From assembly GCA_034687125.1 (NCBI GenBank), contig JAQGBZ010000262.1, forward strand, positions 1 through 64,000: 64,000 nt of DNA. The letters run 5' to 3'. Position 1 is the first letter of the stretch. Every line of letters begins with the position of its first letter. The position numbers and the translations under genes were made by a program. The notes below the pieces were generated by a model. It was given only the letters and a program-made list of their open reading frames with translations. It was not told where the DNA came from and did not search any database. The stretch comes from Neelides folsomi (taxonomy: Eukaryota; Arthropoda; Collembola; Neelipleona; Neelidae). Shown piece by piece: positions 38,701 through 52,086 of this stretch.

Positions 38701-41700
38701 TTCTCTCCTAAAGTCAAGACAAGTCGATCTGTGTCTCCTCGTATGTATGTCCATTCACCGCTCCCACCAATTTACGGCTCCATTAATAGGGAATATTGAG
38801 TGAAGAGGAATAGTGGTTTGGACTGGGGCCTCATCGAGTTCTTCAATCCATTAAGTGCAGAATAAACATTGGCACGAAGACACGGCATATTAGCTCTCTT
38901 GAGCGAAGAAAAAATCTAAAAGCTTTCCGACTTCTCTTCCAACCCAGCCCAGAATTTCGATAAGACTTGTCGTCTCCCCGTCCTAAAGATTCGTTCCCAT
39001 CAATATGCTTTGCTTTGAAGTTTTTACGTGAAAAATGAAACTTTTAACTGCTTGTGATGAATTAAACTTTGACTCTTTTGATTTCTTTATGCCAACATTG
39101 CCAACAGCTAACATAGTTCACAGAGCTTGAATTATTGTTAATAACATTTGCGGAGTTCTTGTAGATATTATTTTACTTTCTCAAGTAAGTTGAGCAAGTT
39201 TACAAATTGTCTTGTCGAAAATTTCGTAATATTCTATTTGATCTGAAAGGTGAAGGAGCAAGTGGTTTGACTTAAAACGATCTAAGGATTTTGAATAATT
39301 TCATTATTCACAAACCCACTCGAGTTTGCAAAACCTTTGATTTCTTCTTCCAAGTAGGTTGACATGTTAAATGTCGGTAATGATTTGGAAATGTTCCTTG
39401 TCTGCATTTCAATGAGGATTTCGTGCATTCATTCTCAGAAGACATTTGAACAATTCTGTTTGAATGTCTAAAGTGCCCTCAAAAAGAGATTTGAGTGGGA
39501 AGTTGAAGGGTGTAATCTTGTGAAATGGTCCTACTTGTCACTCGCCTGCTCTCCTCTGATAAGCTTCCTCTCATAAATACAACTTACGGTCAAACGTCGC
39601 ACGGCGTCCGAATTGAAATTAACATCTCCAAACTATTCATTTATGAACGCTAAAATGCTAAAGAGTATCATGTTATGCTCTAGACCTATAGTACTAGAAT
39701 AATTACTGTGTTCTTTCCTTATTAATTAACTATCAGTATTTAACGAAATAAAATAATTTCCTACCGATATCCGTATAGCCGACAGACTTTCCAAATTCAA
39801 TTAATTCTACTGTTTACTCAGGGCATTTACCATTGTTTCTTCCTTTGTTCGCAAAATCATATTCATGTTGATTTTGTTAATTCCTCCACGTACGTGTTGA
39901 ACATTTTGAACAATATCTCACTGAAATCCTATAACTCATTTAGAACGTGAGATTTGAAGAATACCTCCGAGACTCGGTTAAATAAAACACGCTTCAAAAT
40001 CATGAGGTTACCTAATTCAATTTGAAATTTTCTGGTTATGTTACTTATGTACTATAATTAGTAGGTAGACTATTTCGGTATTTTGAAAAATCAAATTAAT
40101 TTTATAAGGTTATTTGTTTATGTTATTTACTAATACCTAATTATAAATTGTATTTAATCATTTAATCAATCTTTTAGCTATAAATCTAACAGAAGGACTC
40201 AATTTGATAAAGTAACGAGTTATATCAAATAAGTTTGTTGAGTGAAAGTGGGGAGGAAAGTTGAAGAGAAAAAGGTCACTTCCTTTCTTTTGTTCAGTAT
40301 TGAAGGAATGAAGTGAGGTGTGGCGTGGGATTCTCTTTGAAGATGAAAGTGGAATCACTTTTGCCTTCCAGCTCAGTTCAAGATTTGAGAACCTCTTCAT
40401 ACTATATTGACATTGACGGTGAACAAAATGACACCCTTCAGCTTTCGCTTAAACTCCCCAAATCCTGTGCTTCATCTCAAAGAGTACATTCCTTTAACGT
40501 CTTTTCATTTTCTCCGTCTTTTGGACCTTTGCCATTGAAGAGAACGCACTGTTATTTTCATTATTTTTTTGAAAGTTGGAAGAGAAGAAAAAAGTGACGA
40601 TTAGGCAAGAACGAATTGTGAGGTCGATAAATAAAAGGGCAGAAGGTTTTATTCCAAGTCAAGGACTTGATATAAAACCAGAGTGTAGATTGATAACTGT
40701 ACTATTTCGCATCTTGCCATATTCCTCGAACACAGAAGGATGCTATCTTATTTGTTTCTGCCAATCTCATAAAAGATTTCATAGTCGAGTTCTGGGAAAA
40801 TGAATTTTACTTCTTGTTTTATGTAGAATTTTGTAAATTTTAACAAGTATCTCATGTGTGGTATGGCCGGCATGAATCGTCAAATTAAAAGGCCGCAGGG
40901 ATCATTTGAATAAGTTTCTCATTTCGCTTTATTAAATACAATGTAACTTTCAGGTATGGGCGTTTAAAGAAATAAGTACGCAGATTCATAATATCTCACG
41001 TACGACTTTCATTGGATTACTTTCATAGGTATGTTTACTGTTCGTCTAGACAATTTACATATTGTATAGAGGCTTATACGATATTTAATATATTTATCAT
41101 TTAAGGTCTATTAATTTCGTTTGAGTAAATGTAGTTTTGCTTAAAAGTATTCACTTCCTTACAATTGCGCGTTATTATTAAATAGTAGTACCTATATGTA
41201 ATATGGTACATATCTGTAGGTATAATGTTAATATCTGTATTTCTTTCGTTTATCTTTATCTTTATTTACATTTATATTTACTTAATAATATTATAATCTA
41301 ACAAATGACATATTTTAATGTTTTCATAATTAACCGTTTCGACAATATGCAAACACAGTCAAAATTTAATAATTATTAAATTGAACTTTTCTTTACTTTA
41401 AATTACTTACCCAATGTTTACATAAATGTATATTATACCAAATGATAATATGCATTAACATTAATTGTAAGCACATACTGTATATATATATATCCTATTG
41501 TAGTACATGTTCATTTATACATGTACATATATGTTTAAATAGGTGTATTGGGTAAATGTATTTTGGAATACACAAATACACTTTTTACCTAATTCCCTTG
41601 CTTTTTACAAATCAATGACATACTATTTGTATATATGCAGATAGCTTCCGTTCTTGTATGTAAGCAAACATTTTTTTTCTTATATGCATAAAGTTGAGCC

Positions 41701-41830
41701 AACTGTTGGTGCTTGTAAGTTTGTAAGTCTTAATTACTAAATATTCATCCAAATCTTCGAATAACTTAAAACTCAACTTCATTAAATATTCACTACACGC
41801 ATTTATATTTTGTGGGTTGATATAAATAAC
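35778..41830. other. Stretch with no recognisable gene, downstream of the receptor gene
   Basis: AT-rich DNA with only chance-like open frames (up to about 95 codons). No splice-supported exon, RNA gene or transposase was recognised. The part near 41460-41660 is rich in short TA and TACAT repeats. Confidence 0.5.
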
Positions 41831-41832
41831 TA

Positions 41833-41842
41833 TTTATTTATT
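41833..41842 (-). terminator. Candidate poly(A) signals for the receptor gene
   Basis: On the minus strand this reads as two overlapping AATAAA hexamers, about 300 nt after the receptor stop codon. It is plausible but unproven in such AT-rich DNA. Confidence 0.3.
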
Positions 41843-42142
41843 GTTTTCAGTAATTTTGGTTAATAATATCTATATGACTGTTATTCGTATATATTTCAAT
41901 TATCTAGTTTAAAACAATTTAATTATTTTGTATTTTTGTTAAGTAATTGTACTCCTGTAGTATGTGTTTACAAGTATACGTATTATAACTAAATAGGGCA
42001 ATTGATGTAATATACTCTAGATAAAATCTACTTTGATACACCAATAACATTGATTGTTTTGTCGTACATTCAGTTTTTAGGACTCAGACGAGAGTATTAC
42101 GCGAATAGGTTCGGGCATTAGGAGTATCCTTGGGCGGCGAGA

Positions 42143-45100
42143 TTATACGGTGGCTGTTGTTGTGGTGGTCATCGCATGGTTCGACTTTGGAGACGATGAG
42201 GAAGCTCGACTACAAATTGCATCCATGTGGAATACTTGCCAAAATGTCTCTCTGAACTTTTTACTCATCACACAGTAGAGGATGAAATTGATGGCGGAAT
42301 TGAGTAGAGCAACGATGTCCATCATCTCCCCTAGGGCCGAGTAGCAGTTAAAGAAAAACTGATCTCCTAGGATTCCACTCAGGAGTCCTAGAATACCCTG
42401 AGGGAACTCCGTTATAAGAAATAGGATGAGGACGGCAAGGAGCATTTTCGTTGTTCGGTCCGAACTCGACTCATTGTTGTTTTCTCCCCCGTTTCTCCCA
42501 ACTGTTCGCTTGGAAAGAAGCGCAGCTTTTCGCCTCTTCGCCTCCACAAGAGCGTTGATGAGATGAAAGCTGACGACTGTGAGAACGAGGCACGGGATCA
42601 GCTTAATCACGACGCTTAAAACAAATAAGAAAATTCTCATTACTCCTCCACAATACTATTTTGAAAGAATACAAAGGAGATTAATCACGGGCATAGGAAA
42701 ACAAGAGGAATAAGAGAGGAAAAAAGGTGGCCTAAGAAGAGAAACTTTACTCAACACGCTCCCACAACTTTTCCCTCTTTAACTTTGTTTCAGTGAGAGA
42801 GGGAGTTTCAGGAAATGAAGTATGTTCCCATTGAGGACGACTGACTCGCCTTCATGCAAACATTATAAATATAATAATGTAGTATGGATTGCCAAACAAA
42901 AAACTTTTCTTTATGACCCTGTTCTTAGAACCTTCGTTAAGAGGCGCAAAATAAGAGTCGAAAAGATGGGAATAATTGAGAGCTTGGTGAGGAATTGTTT
43001 CTCATTTAATATTTCTGGGGACATAAATTAGAGTGGGAGTCAGTCGGGGGTCGTTGTGAATCGATTTACAAATGCTAATTTACGTACACACCCGTACGGT
43101 TAAAGAGTTAGTTGGGCCCATAATGTCTTTACTTTTACAACTTTATTTAATATGGGAGTCATTAAATCATTGAATTAGAGACCGTATCTTAATTGTTTGT
43201 GAGGAAATTATGTATTCTTGAAAGAAAGTTCTTTCCGTTGCGGCCTTGAAGGTCGAAGTAGGTAATGAATTCAAGTTAACTTCATCTCTCTCCTCCACCC
43301 ACCAACTTTACCTCTCCTTGTGCTACTATGCTCATACCAACAAACAAACTGGCCTTTTAAGACGGGACTTTGGGGGAAATTGCGCCTCTAAGGAAAGGTT
43401 GAGGAAGTAAAAGTGTGTTCTCTAGAGGAAAGTACGACAGGTTTTAAGGTTACTTGATTAACTGTTCCATACATAAGAGGTATAGTATTCATGTCGGTAT
43501 ACAATACTAATAAAGTTCTGTATTAATCTACAATACATAATACTAACATACATACTTATATCTTAACTGCATATACAAAACAATATAGCCTTATATTTTA
43601 TAGTGTTTTATCTTTTATCTAAACTACTTAAACTTATAAAATATTTATCTTTAACTACACATATTGTATATGAAGGACTTATGTATATGTAATACTACCA
43701 AAGTATGCATCTTTTTCTTTTGATAGTTACATAATAAAACATAAGTATAAGCCTCGTGCTTTGGATATGCGTAAGACGAAGAAAATTGTACATTTCTCCA
43801 GCGATATTTTTCTCATTCTCACTCTGTGAATATAAACAATGGTTGAAGTGAGGCAGAAATGGGAAGGATGCAAGGAGAGTTGATCCGATTCCTTTTCTCC
43901 TTTTTTCCTAAATGGAAGGATGGGGAAAGCTCTGTGGGTAGAAGTGGGATGTGGGAATGAAGAAATCCAACTTTATTACTTTTCCTCTTTGCCTTGTCGC
44001 CTCAGTTGGAATTGATAGACGGGAAAGGGGAGAGAATGCCGTAATATGGGGGGAAATTAGACTTGGAGTTTCCGTGTAAGCTGTTGAGATAAATCTTTAT
44101 TGGAAGCCCATGTGACTATATTTACTCTATGAAACGGCTAGGATGAAGGAAAGTTCATTATTATTTATAAGATAAAAGATGAAAAGAACAACGTGTTTCA
44201 TTTACATTTCATTTCCTAATCATTAGTTGCTAAATGGATGGTGTAAATGTTGTATGAAGTTATCAAAGCCAAATCTTCTTTCACCACTTTCATCTTCAAT
44301 TTCCTTTTGTGTTTTCTGAAGATCTCTCTTTGTCACTTGCTATCTTTGAAATTTTGACTAAATGAAAATGACGAAATTTTAGTACAAAGACATTTTAATG
44401 GAAGTCTTTTGGTGTACAATGAATGTATTTTATCAGTCGAGTTCCTCACGATCGACAATCAAGGTAAAAAGTGAGAGTCAAGTTTCAGACAATCATTATC
44501 ATTATCTCTTTCGCTTTTTAAGCTTCAGATAAGAAAGAGGAGGACGGATTTCTTCTGTAAATACTTAAGTTAGGTATGCTTTATAACTTGTAAAGTAAGT
44601 TGTACATTGGCCATTGGTAAGCACAAATGCACACAAATACCTACCATATGTGCACAATACATTTCGTATTTATGTAATTTATAGGATATTTTATATGTAT
44701 CTCAACTTACAAGTATGTATGTAATATTGAGGTAACATATATTTTATACAAATCTCGTGATCGAGCCTTAGGACTTTGGCTCGTTGTTATTCTTATGTAT
44801 CTGTTTAACTTGGTATGTTTGTCTTCGTGTAACTTCTCATGATCTCAGAGAGTTGATTTCGGTTTCGTAGCACAACTGAATTCATATAAGTATTTATATA
44901 TCGAGTTAAGGAAGTTTAGGAGGCAGCGGCATTGAGAAGCTTAGTGGAGGATTTAAGAACGGAATACCCAGCCATGAGCTCCGACCCTCGTTTTTATCTC
45001 TTTATTTCTCTTGAGGAAAAAGATAAAAATGGTCCTCGACTTTGATGGAGTTTCAACAACTTACACCGCCCTTTCCCAAACGATAAGAAGATTTTTCATA

Positions 45101-48100
45101 AATGCTCACTTCTCAAGTCAACTCCCCTTTCTCCATTACTCCTTTTCACTTAATCATTCAATAAGAGAAAATCATATTCGCGAAAGTATGCAATCTTCCA
45201 TAAAAAAATAAAGGTAATAGAAAGAAAGATTTATCCTAACTTTGCGAATGGGCTTTATTAAGGAAAATTTCATTTGGGTCATCTTTTGAATATCAACAAT
45301 TTAATAACACAGATTCCTCAAATAACTCGAGATCTTTTTTATTAAAAAATAAATATACGTCTAGGTATGTTAGACATGAGAATGTATGGTAGATTCTTCA
45401 ATAGAAGCAGGCCTTTGAAATAACATTACAAATTAAAATAGAATTTGTGGAAATGTTAGGGCATTTTTTTATTAATCCGTGCACCTGCTAGGTTTTTATT
45501 GAATCGAGCGAAAAATGATGTATGGAGAAGAATGAGAGTAATGAAGAGTCATTTTAAATTATGGTACACAACTCATAAACATCATTTCGATTCAATTTTG
45601 ATCTCAATAGGATAGATTCAGCCTTTGACGAATGTATACGAGCACTAAGGGACTTTTAATTGAGTTGTGAAAATGAATCTTATTTTCTTTCCCTAATTGA
45701 AGTTTTGGAGAGCTTCATGCTGCTTAGAAAAAAAATCCTTTCACATTTCCCTCCCGGGAAGTTCTGAGAGAAATTGGAGGATTTTTCTTTTTGAACTTAG
45801 CATGGATGAATCTTTAGTTTCATTAGGCCTTTTCTTCTCTTCAAACTAATTGTGACCTTTCAAAGAAACATAATTATATTTTTGCGTTCTGAAAGATTGT
45901 TTGCCTTGTACTAAATACACACATGACTCAGTGAACGAATATCCTTGAAGTCGTTTACGTGTATCTTTAGATGATACAAAAAGACTTTGATAAAGAGACA
46001 TCTAAGTGCTTATACCATGAATATTTATTTAAAGTTAATAATAATTACTAACTTTGTCAATAATGAAAATAATGAAGTTTTAACTTATTTATAACATACA
46101 AACCTACATTTCACAGTTAAGTATTGTATGCATTTAGGTATGTATGTTAAATGTTGTTGATGCTTTTATGTATACCATAATTCTAGCCCTAAAAGGTAAC
46201 TAACGATAAGTATATTTACATATATTGTAGTACTCTAATTGTACATTCACAAAAGATACCATACATACATATTATGTAAAGGTAATTGAACCTACATCCA
46301 TTTATCAAAATAAACCATAACTAGGTATCTAAAACATCTACTCCACTACTCTACTTATAATTACTGAGGGCTATGGGTGATTATAAGACCAGGTTAGTGT
46401 ATAACCAGTCAGTAGTTAGTGTATAATTGACTATTTTACATACATCAATGAACAATTTAAATAGGCTTAGACAATTTTAAAATGCGTTAAACTTACCTGT
46501 AAACCCAAAAGTTGATATTGGTAAGAAGCATATCGTGCGCTGTCCCCAGCTCCGAGAATCCAAACACATAGACGGAGTCAGTTAAATTAGTTCCAGCCGT
46601 GGAATTGACATTGTATTCCGTAATGGAGAAGGAGAGGCAGAGTGGGATACAGAGAATCGGAGACACAATGTAGGCGGAAGCGATGGCCCATTTAGCTCTG
46701 TCCATTGTACACCAAGTAGCACTCCTGTGAGGTTGTCCAACCGCAATGTATCTCCAGATTGCCAGCGTCAGAGTTAGCCATATTGCTATCGTGTGACATA
46801 CCTTAAAAAGAAATTCATTTGACACGAAGCATTTAAGAATTGTACTTAAAGACGATTCACCGAGTTTCATCTGTATGGTATGTACAGGTCAAATACCTAC
46901 ATAGCAAGTCTGTAAAGCCTGAACGTTTCCTCACCCGTCCTCACAATCAGTTTTTATAATATCAGTTTTCGGTGTCTGTGTGCATGCTTTGTGGCATTTA
47001 CATTTTAGCGGCCATGTTTGCACAATAATTGCACCTTTTCTTACTGCAGAATGTAAAAATATGATTATGGATGGATTATGGGTGGGAGGAAGATGGATGA
47101 GTTTAGTCAAAGTATATTCGCTTGGAATCATTTTTATATGCTATCACTTTTGCTTCTTTCCCTTCATGGACATTTTCACATTGATGGGTTTCTTTCGCAA
47201 CTTTCTCCCCTGAGCGAATTGAGACCTGATTTAAATATTCATAGTAATATGCTCAATGAGCCTTGGCAAAGGAAGAACCCCTTTAGAGACCCATTTCCCC
47301 TTCATACTCAAATTCACTTTGAATGTTAATGGTTCAATTGACATCGAGCTATGAAAGGAATTGGACAAAGAACAATGCAATATTTCCACTCTTTCCACTA
47401 TCAAATGGGGAGTCACAGAAGGAGAAAAATTATTCATGTGTATAATCCTTCCTTTTTTCTTTACTCTTCATTTCCCTTTACGTGATGTCTCATTAATGTC
47501 ATTAATTGTTTTCAAATGGGATTCTTTTTGTTTAATTGTCAATAGGAAGACCAGTCATATCACTTCAATTACAAGATGGAATGATGGAAAAGAAATTAAC
47601 CACAATGATTTCATGAAAGATGAATATGAACTTAATTCGAAGGCAATTCAATATCAAAAGTTTTTTTCCATTGAAATAAAAAGAAATGTGTGGTTTGAAG
47701 GAAGTTTAATCAATCGACGCTTCAATTCCCTAAAAGATTAAGAGATTCCTTTAGGATCTTACATCTTTAGTCTAAAAAGCATCTGTTTGAGTCTGAAGAC
47801 TGTTTTCATATAGCAGACTCTGGCAGTTTTATTGGATTAAGTGAGGAGTTGGAGGGTAAAGAGGAAATAGAAATGTCATAAAAATGTGTTGTTCGAACGT
47901 CAAAGAGGAAAATGTATTAGATGGAATTTACCATCTGCGGTTCTTTTCTTCTGTTACAATGAGGCAATTCCTTTGAATTATCCTTGAATTATTTATTCAG
48001 ATTTGGTTAAATTCAAATAATGATGTAAACAAGGAATGAATTTTTTATCAATTGTATACCACAAGCTTTCAAACAAACTTTGGCTCAGAATAGATTTAAG

Positions 48101-50929
48101 TTGATAGCACAATACTTAAATACATATAATATTTCTGTATTTTATTGAATAAAATTCTATAAAAGTGTAATCTGATTATTTTTTGAAATGAAAATGCTTA
48201 AGAATTCTCATAAAATTTAGAGATATACTAGGAGATTTTCCTAAAGTGGTATTTTGCATAGCTTTGAGCCTCCAAAATACTTTTATAGGCTCCTATCTTT
48301 TCATTTCCACTTTCATTAAAATCAGTATCAGATTCATGAGACGTCGTTGAACATTCGTGAGATTTTCTTACACTTTCTTACTTCTTTATAGAATAGTCAA
48401 TAATCCTCTTTCTATCCCTGAAATCTCCCTTTTCTCAATATCGTCTTTACAGGCCTTTTCCATTCTGCAAAATAACAATTCTCACTTTCCTAAAATCTCT
48501 GAATTACACAAACATAATTGTTTAAAGAACTTCCGAAATTTAAATGGGGCTATAATTATATTTACCTAAACTAATTAGACATTTCAAAGGACCAAAGTAA
48601 ATGAAATGTTTACCTATGTACATATGCATACTCGTTGTTTGGTATATCGCATCGTACTAAAAATCTTGTGAAGTTATGTATATGCAACTGTAGTTTATAT
48701 GGTTTATCAGTTAGTCTTAGGCAAAATGTTTGGTTAGTTATTTCGTTATTCAAAACAATAAACTTAATGAATTGGTACTGAAAGTGGCGGACGAGACGAG
48801 CATAAGTGGAATCGATACTGGAATTCAAGAATAACAGTGAAGAGTGAGGAGAAAGTAACATGTCTATTCACTCTTGATTTCCAAAATAAGTCCATTTGCT
48901 TGTCATCGATAAACGCTCAAACTGTATAGTAATTAGACCACTAGAAGGGAAATTGGTCCGTGTGGGAATGTGAGAGGCTGGTGAGCCGAGTCTTTTTGAT
49001 TTTTCTTCAACGTGTCTCTGAGCTCTCTTTAATCCACTTTAGCTACGAGTTTAGAGAGATAGAAATAACTCCCCACTGCTTCCTGTGCCCAAACATCCTC
49101 CATTTCACTCCCGTCAAGGGAAGAGAAATAAAAGACGTCTCGTCCTACCCCTGACTCACACTTGAGGAACATTCCCTTACTTAGCCAAGAAATGTGTCCA
49201 TTCACTCCGGTCTTTGTATATATATTGTTGAGAGTGGAATTCGGAATTCTCTTATCTGTCTCTTGAACCCATTTTACTACTCCAGAGGTACAAGGGGGAC
49301 AAGGCAGTAAAATAAGTAGTGAGGAGTATTTCACTCTTCAATGTGTGACAAAATTGAGGTTGATTCTCAAGAAAGAACTTGAGAGAAAGTGCATTTTGTA
49401 TATATACGCCTCTATTGGACATGTTCAATCTAAATGGATTCGAGTCTACAATCCTTACAAATGCTTCACCTGGGTTCAATTCTAATGATCCTCAATTTGA
49501 TTCGTTGAGCATTTAGAAATCCGCATTCGTATTCAACGAGGCTTCTTCGCCTTGCTGTCTATTCAATTGGAAGGAGCATTCTTCTTAAATACACAGCAGA
49601 TGCTGGGCCTTGGAGCAATTGATACCTTATTATATTCTCTTTCTATCAATAGCGGGATATTTTACAAAGGATCAAAGTAAATTCGCGGAATAATTGAATT
49701 TCTGCTTTATATGGCCACTCAAAAGAATTTGGAGAAAGGAATACAGCTGAAGGTGTAAGTAAAGGGAAAGCAATTTTCCACTCGTGTTTTATGTTTTTAC
49801 TAGCTTGAAGGCTATGAGTAGTTGAGAGCGGTTTAGCCCTGTGATATGTGGATTCAAGTGGTATGAAGTATGTTCGTTTCTCTCCTTCTTTACGAGATCC
49901 ATTTATGAGACCGATCAAAACGGTATTAGACGGCGGTTTCCAATTCGCGGAAAATATATATGAACCTTGAGTAAGTCCAATCTAAAAGATTTTATTCTTA
50001 ACGGACGATAAGTGAGGGGTATGGTATTCAATAGTGGTTTAGGTGGCTGGGTCGTGGGTTGTAGGGCTACTAAAATCATCCGGAGTAGAAGCAAACGAAG
50101 TGAGTCTATGAATTATAATGGATCAATGAGGAAGATTGATGAATGGCCTAGACCAGTTGTTAAGATTCAGGTTTAGCTTCATGCAGGGAGAGATTTATTC
50201 CCTCCTTCTCACTTTCGTCTCTCAGTTCCAAAAGGGAGTTATGATTATGTATCCTCATCGACTCCTCCGCAGGGTTCGGAAGACTTGCCTTTTTCATGCA
50301 AATCGCCGAACCTGACTCCTTTTTCATGGGAAAGGAAACATCCGGGGTTCGGCGAATGAAATTTACTTCCCAAAACCTTTCATTCTTCTATTTAATCATG
50401 CTCCTTTCACCTTCTCATTTAGAATTCGAATTCGGAGCTTGTTTTAAATCATTATTATCTTTGTGTAGTGTTCTGAAGAATATTAATTTTTACGTACATG
50501 TTTGAGATTCATGATCCTTACCTGAGCAAAATTTGAATGTAGAAGTATGATGAGAGCAACGGAATAAGTTTTCCTCGCCTTCCCACTCGTTCTCCAAATA
50601 TAGAGAACACAAGCGAAGGGAATATATTCGATCATATTGAGGAGATCGGCGAGGGCCAGGCCAGTGAGGATAGCGTTCGTTGGGCTCACCATCGCTTTCC
50701 TCGTGAGAACGACGAGGTTGAGCAAATTGGCGATGGCTCCAAACAGACACACCATCAGGGACGTGTACCCATGAATCCCCACGTACCATTCTCTGAACCC
50801 TTTCCATTCTGAGCCGCAGTAGAGACCTTCTTGGCCACCTTCTTTGAAATCACTAAAGTTCCCCGGAGAGTCCGTGGTCGAGACCCAGTAGAAATCATCC
50901 GGTTCGTTGGAGAGGCTCGAATCATCCAT
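42143..50929 (-). CDS. Rhodopsin-class neuropeptide GPCR, myosuppressin/FMRFamide receptor-like
   Basis: Coding exons, right to left: 50929-50522, 46801-46497, 42614-42143. They total 1,185 nt (394 aa plus stop), phases 0 then 2, all GT-AG. The ATG at 50929 is chosen; a splice acceptor at 50957-50958 implies an upstream untranslated exon. Seven membrane segments are visible: TM1 about 52-75 (ANLLNLVVL), TM2 with LALAD, TM3 beginning HSNFAQVCHTIAIW and ending with WRY in place of DRY, TM4 about 174-195, TM5 from VVIKLIPCLVLTVVSF, TM6 with FLITEFPQG, and TM7 with NSAINFILYC. The HSNFAQ, WRYIAV, FLITE.PQG and NSAINF blocks match arthropod myosuppressin receptors. N-glycosylation sites occur in the N-terminus (NFS) and second outer loop (NST, NLT). 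The tail is Ser/Thr-rich. The likely role is a plasma-membrane receptor for an RFamide peptide acting on muscle or gut; the ligand is inferred from the family. Confidence 0.9.
42615..46496 (-). other. Second intron of the receptor gene
   Basis: About 3.9 kb, phase 2, donor GTAAGT and acceptor TTTGTTTTAAG. AT-rich, with no gene or recognisable element inside. Confidence 0.8.
46802..50521 (-). other. First coding-region intron of the receptor gene
   Basis: About 3.7 kb, phase 0, donor GTAAGG and acceptor TTTCTTTTTAAG. Open frames inside on both strands (up to 126 codons at 47361-47741 plus) have no recognised motif and are probably chance. Confidence 0.8.
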
Positions 50930-50956
50930 ATTCACACCTTATAACCTTCTTGAACC

Positions 50957-51542
50957 CTGTAGAGAAAGATCTGATTTACTTTATTTTTATACTTTCGTAA
51001 TCCCCTTCTGCAAATATTCCATTCATATGGAGATTGAACGAGGGAGAAAGCGGAAGCTTGGTGGCTACGACCAATGTGTCAACATGGGTTCATGCCCTTT
51101 ATTATATTTATAAAGGAAGGAAGCAGATAACAAGTGCGAAGGCTTAAATCCCAAGCTTTGCTTCAATAGTCCGCCGTGGATGAGCAATAGCGGGAGGAAT
51201 TCACTTCTCCGGTATCATCCCCACTTCCGCCTACAACTTTCCCTTACATACATAATTTATTGGATGAATTTAATGCATCTGGCTATTCCGCTTTGTGGGA
51301 TGAATTTCTCACAATTGGACAGTCATAAATAAATGTATGCAAAGAAGGATCATCTTTCCCTAAATAAACATAAACGTTTATTCATGGTTAGATTTTATAA
51401 ATTTTTCTACACAATATATTGTTTGACTCTTTTATGAAATAAATTCTTCGAATTCTCATTTTGGAGAAATCAATAATTTAATTAGATTTTTGATATGTGC
51501 AAACTTAAAAGCATAATTAGTTTAATGACTCGCTTTTCATAT
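50957..51542. other. 5' flank of the receptor gene
   Basis: Begins at the splice acceptor upstream of the receptor ATG, so it should be the start of a 5' untranslated intron or upstream DNA. No first exon or TATA box could be placed. Ends at the En/Spm-like element. Confidence 0.4.
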
Positions 51543-51928
51543 TACCCCAGTAGCGTCGGTACGTAATTATTACGTAACGAATCAAAAATTGTCAATTTCC
51601 ATTACTTGCTTCACTTGCCAAAAAATATTTGTCAGCTCCAGCAAGCTCAATTTTTAGTGAGCGTCTTTTTTCCGAAACGGGATTAATTTTTGAAAAGATC
51701 TTGGCATTCATTAATTATAATTTACCTTTTATAAATTTTTCTTATTAGTTGAATATAATTTTATATTGTGAATATACATATGAATATATATATCATAAGT
51801 AATTAATATCATTCAAACATAATTCAATGCTTCCATTAAAGTACTATTAATTTTATAAATTTGTTTTTAATAAATTACCATTATTTAAATACCACAAACT
51901 TCCTTACATATTTCCTATATATCATTCA

Positions 51929-52010
51929 CGAATATTCGCCGAATATTCGCCGAATAGTAACGAATATTCGTATTCGTATTCGTCCCGAATAACGAATATT
52001 ATTCGTATTT
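51929..52010. repeat. Cluster of CGAATATTCG palindromes
   Basis: Within 82 bp the self-complementary core CGAATATTCG and its close variants (CGAATAGT, CGTATTCG, CGAATAACG) recur about seven times. Lying just inside the left end of the En/Spm-like element, past the transposase stop, it looks like a subterminal array. In related plant elements subterminal motifs bind transposase; that role here is inferred. Confidence 0.7.
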
Positions 52011-52086
52011 GTTACATAAGTCAATTATAAAATTACAAAATATCTCTAGAAACCATAAAAAATAAATCGAACTTTGAAATAGGCCC

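Noticed and set aside
47361-47741. 126-codon open frame in the receptor's first intron
   Set aside because: No motif, no splice context, composition typical of chance frames.
50930-50935. In-frame GTG at 50935 as receptor start
   Set aside because: An ATG two codons later (50929) is the normal eukaryotic start.
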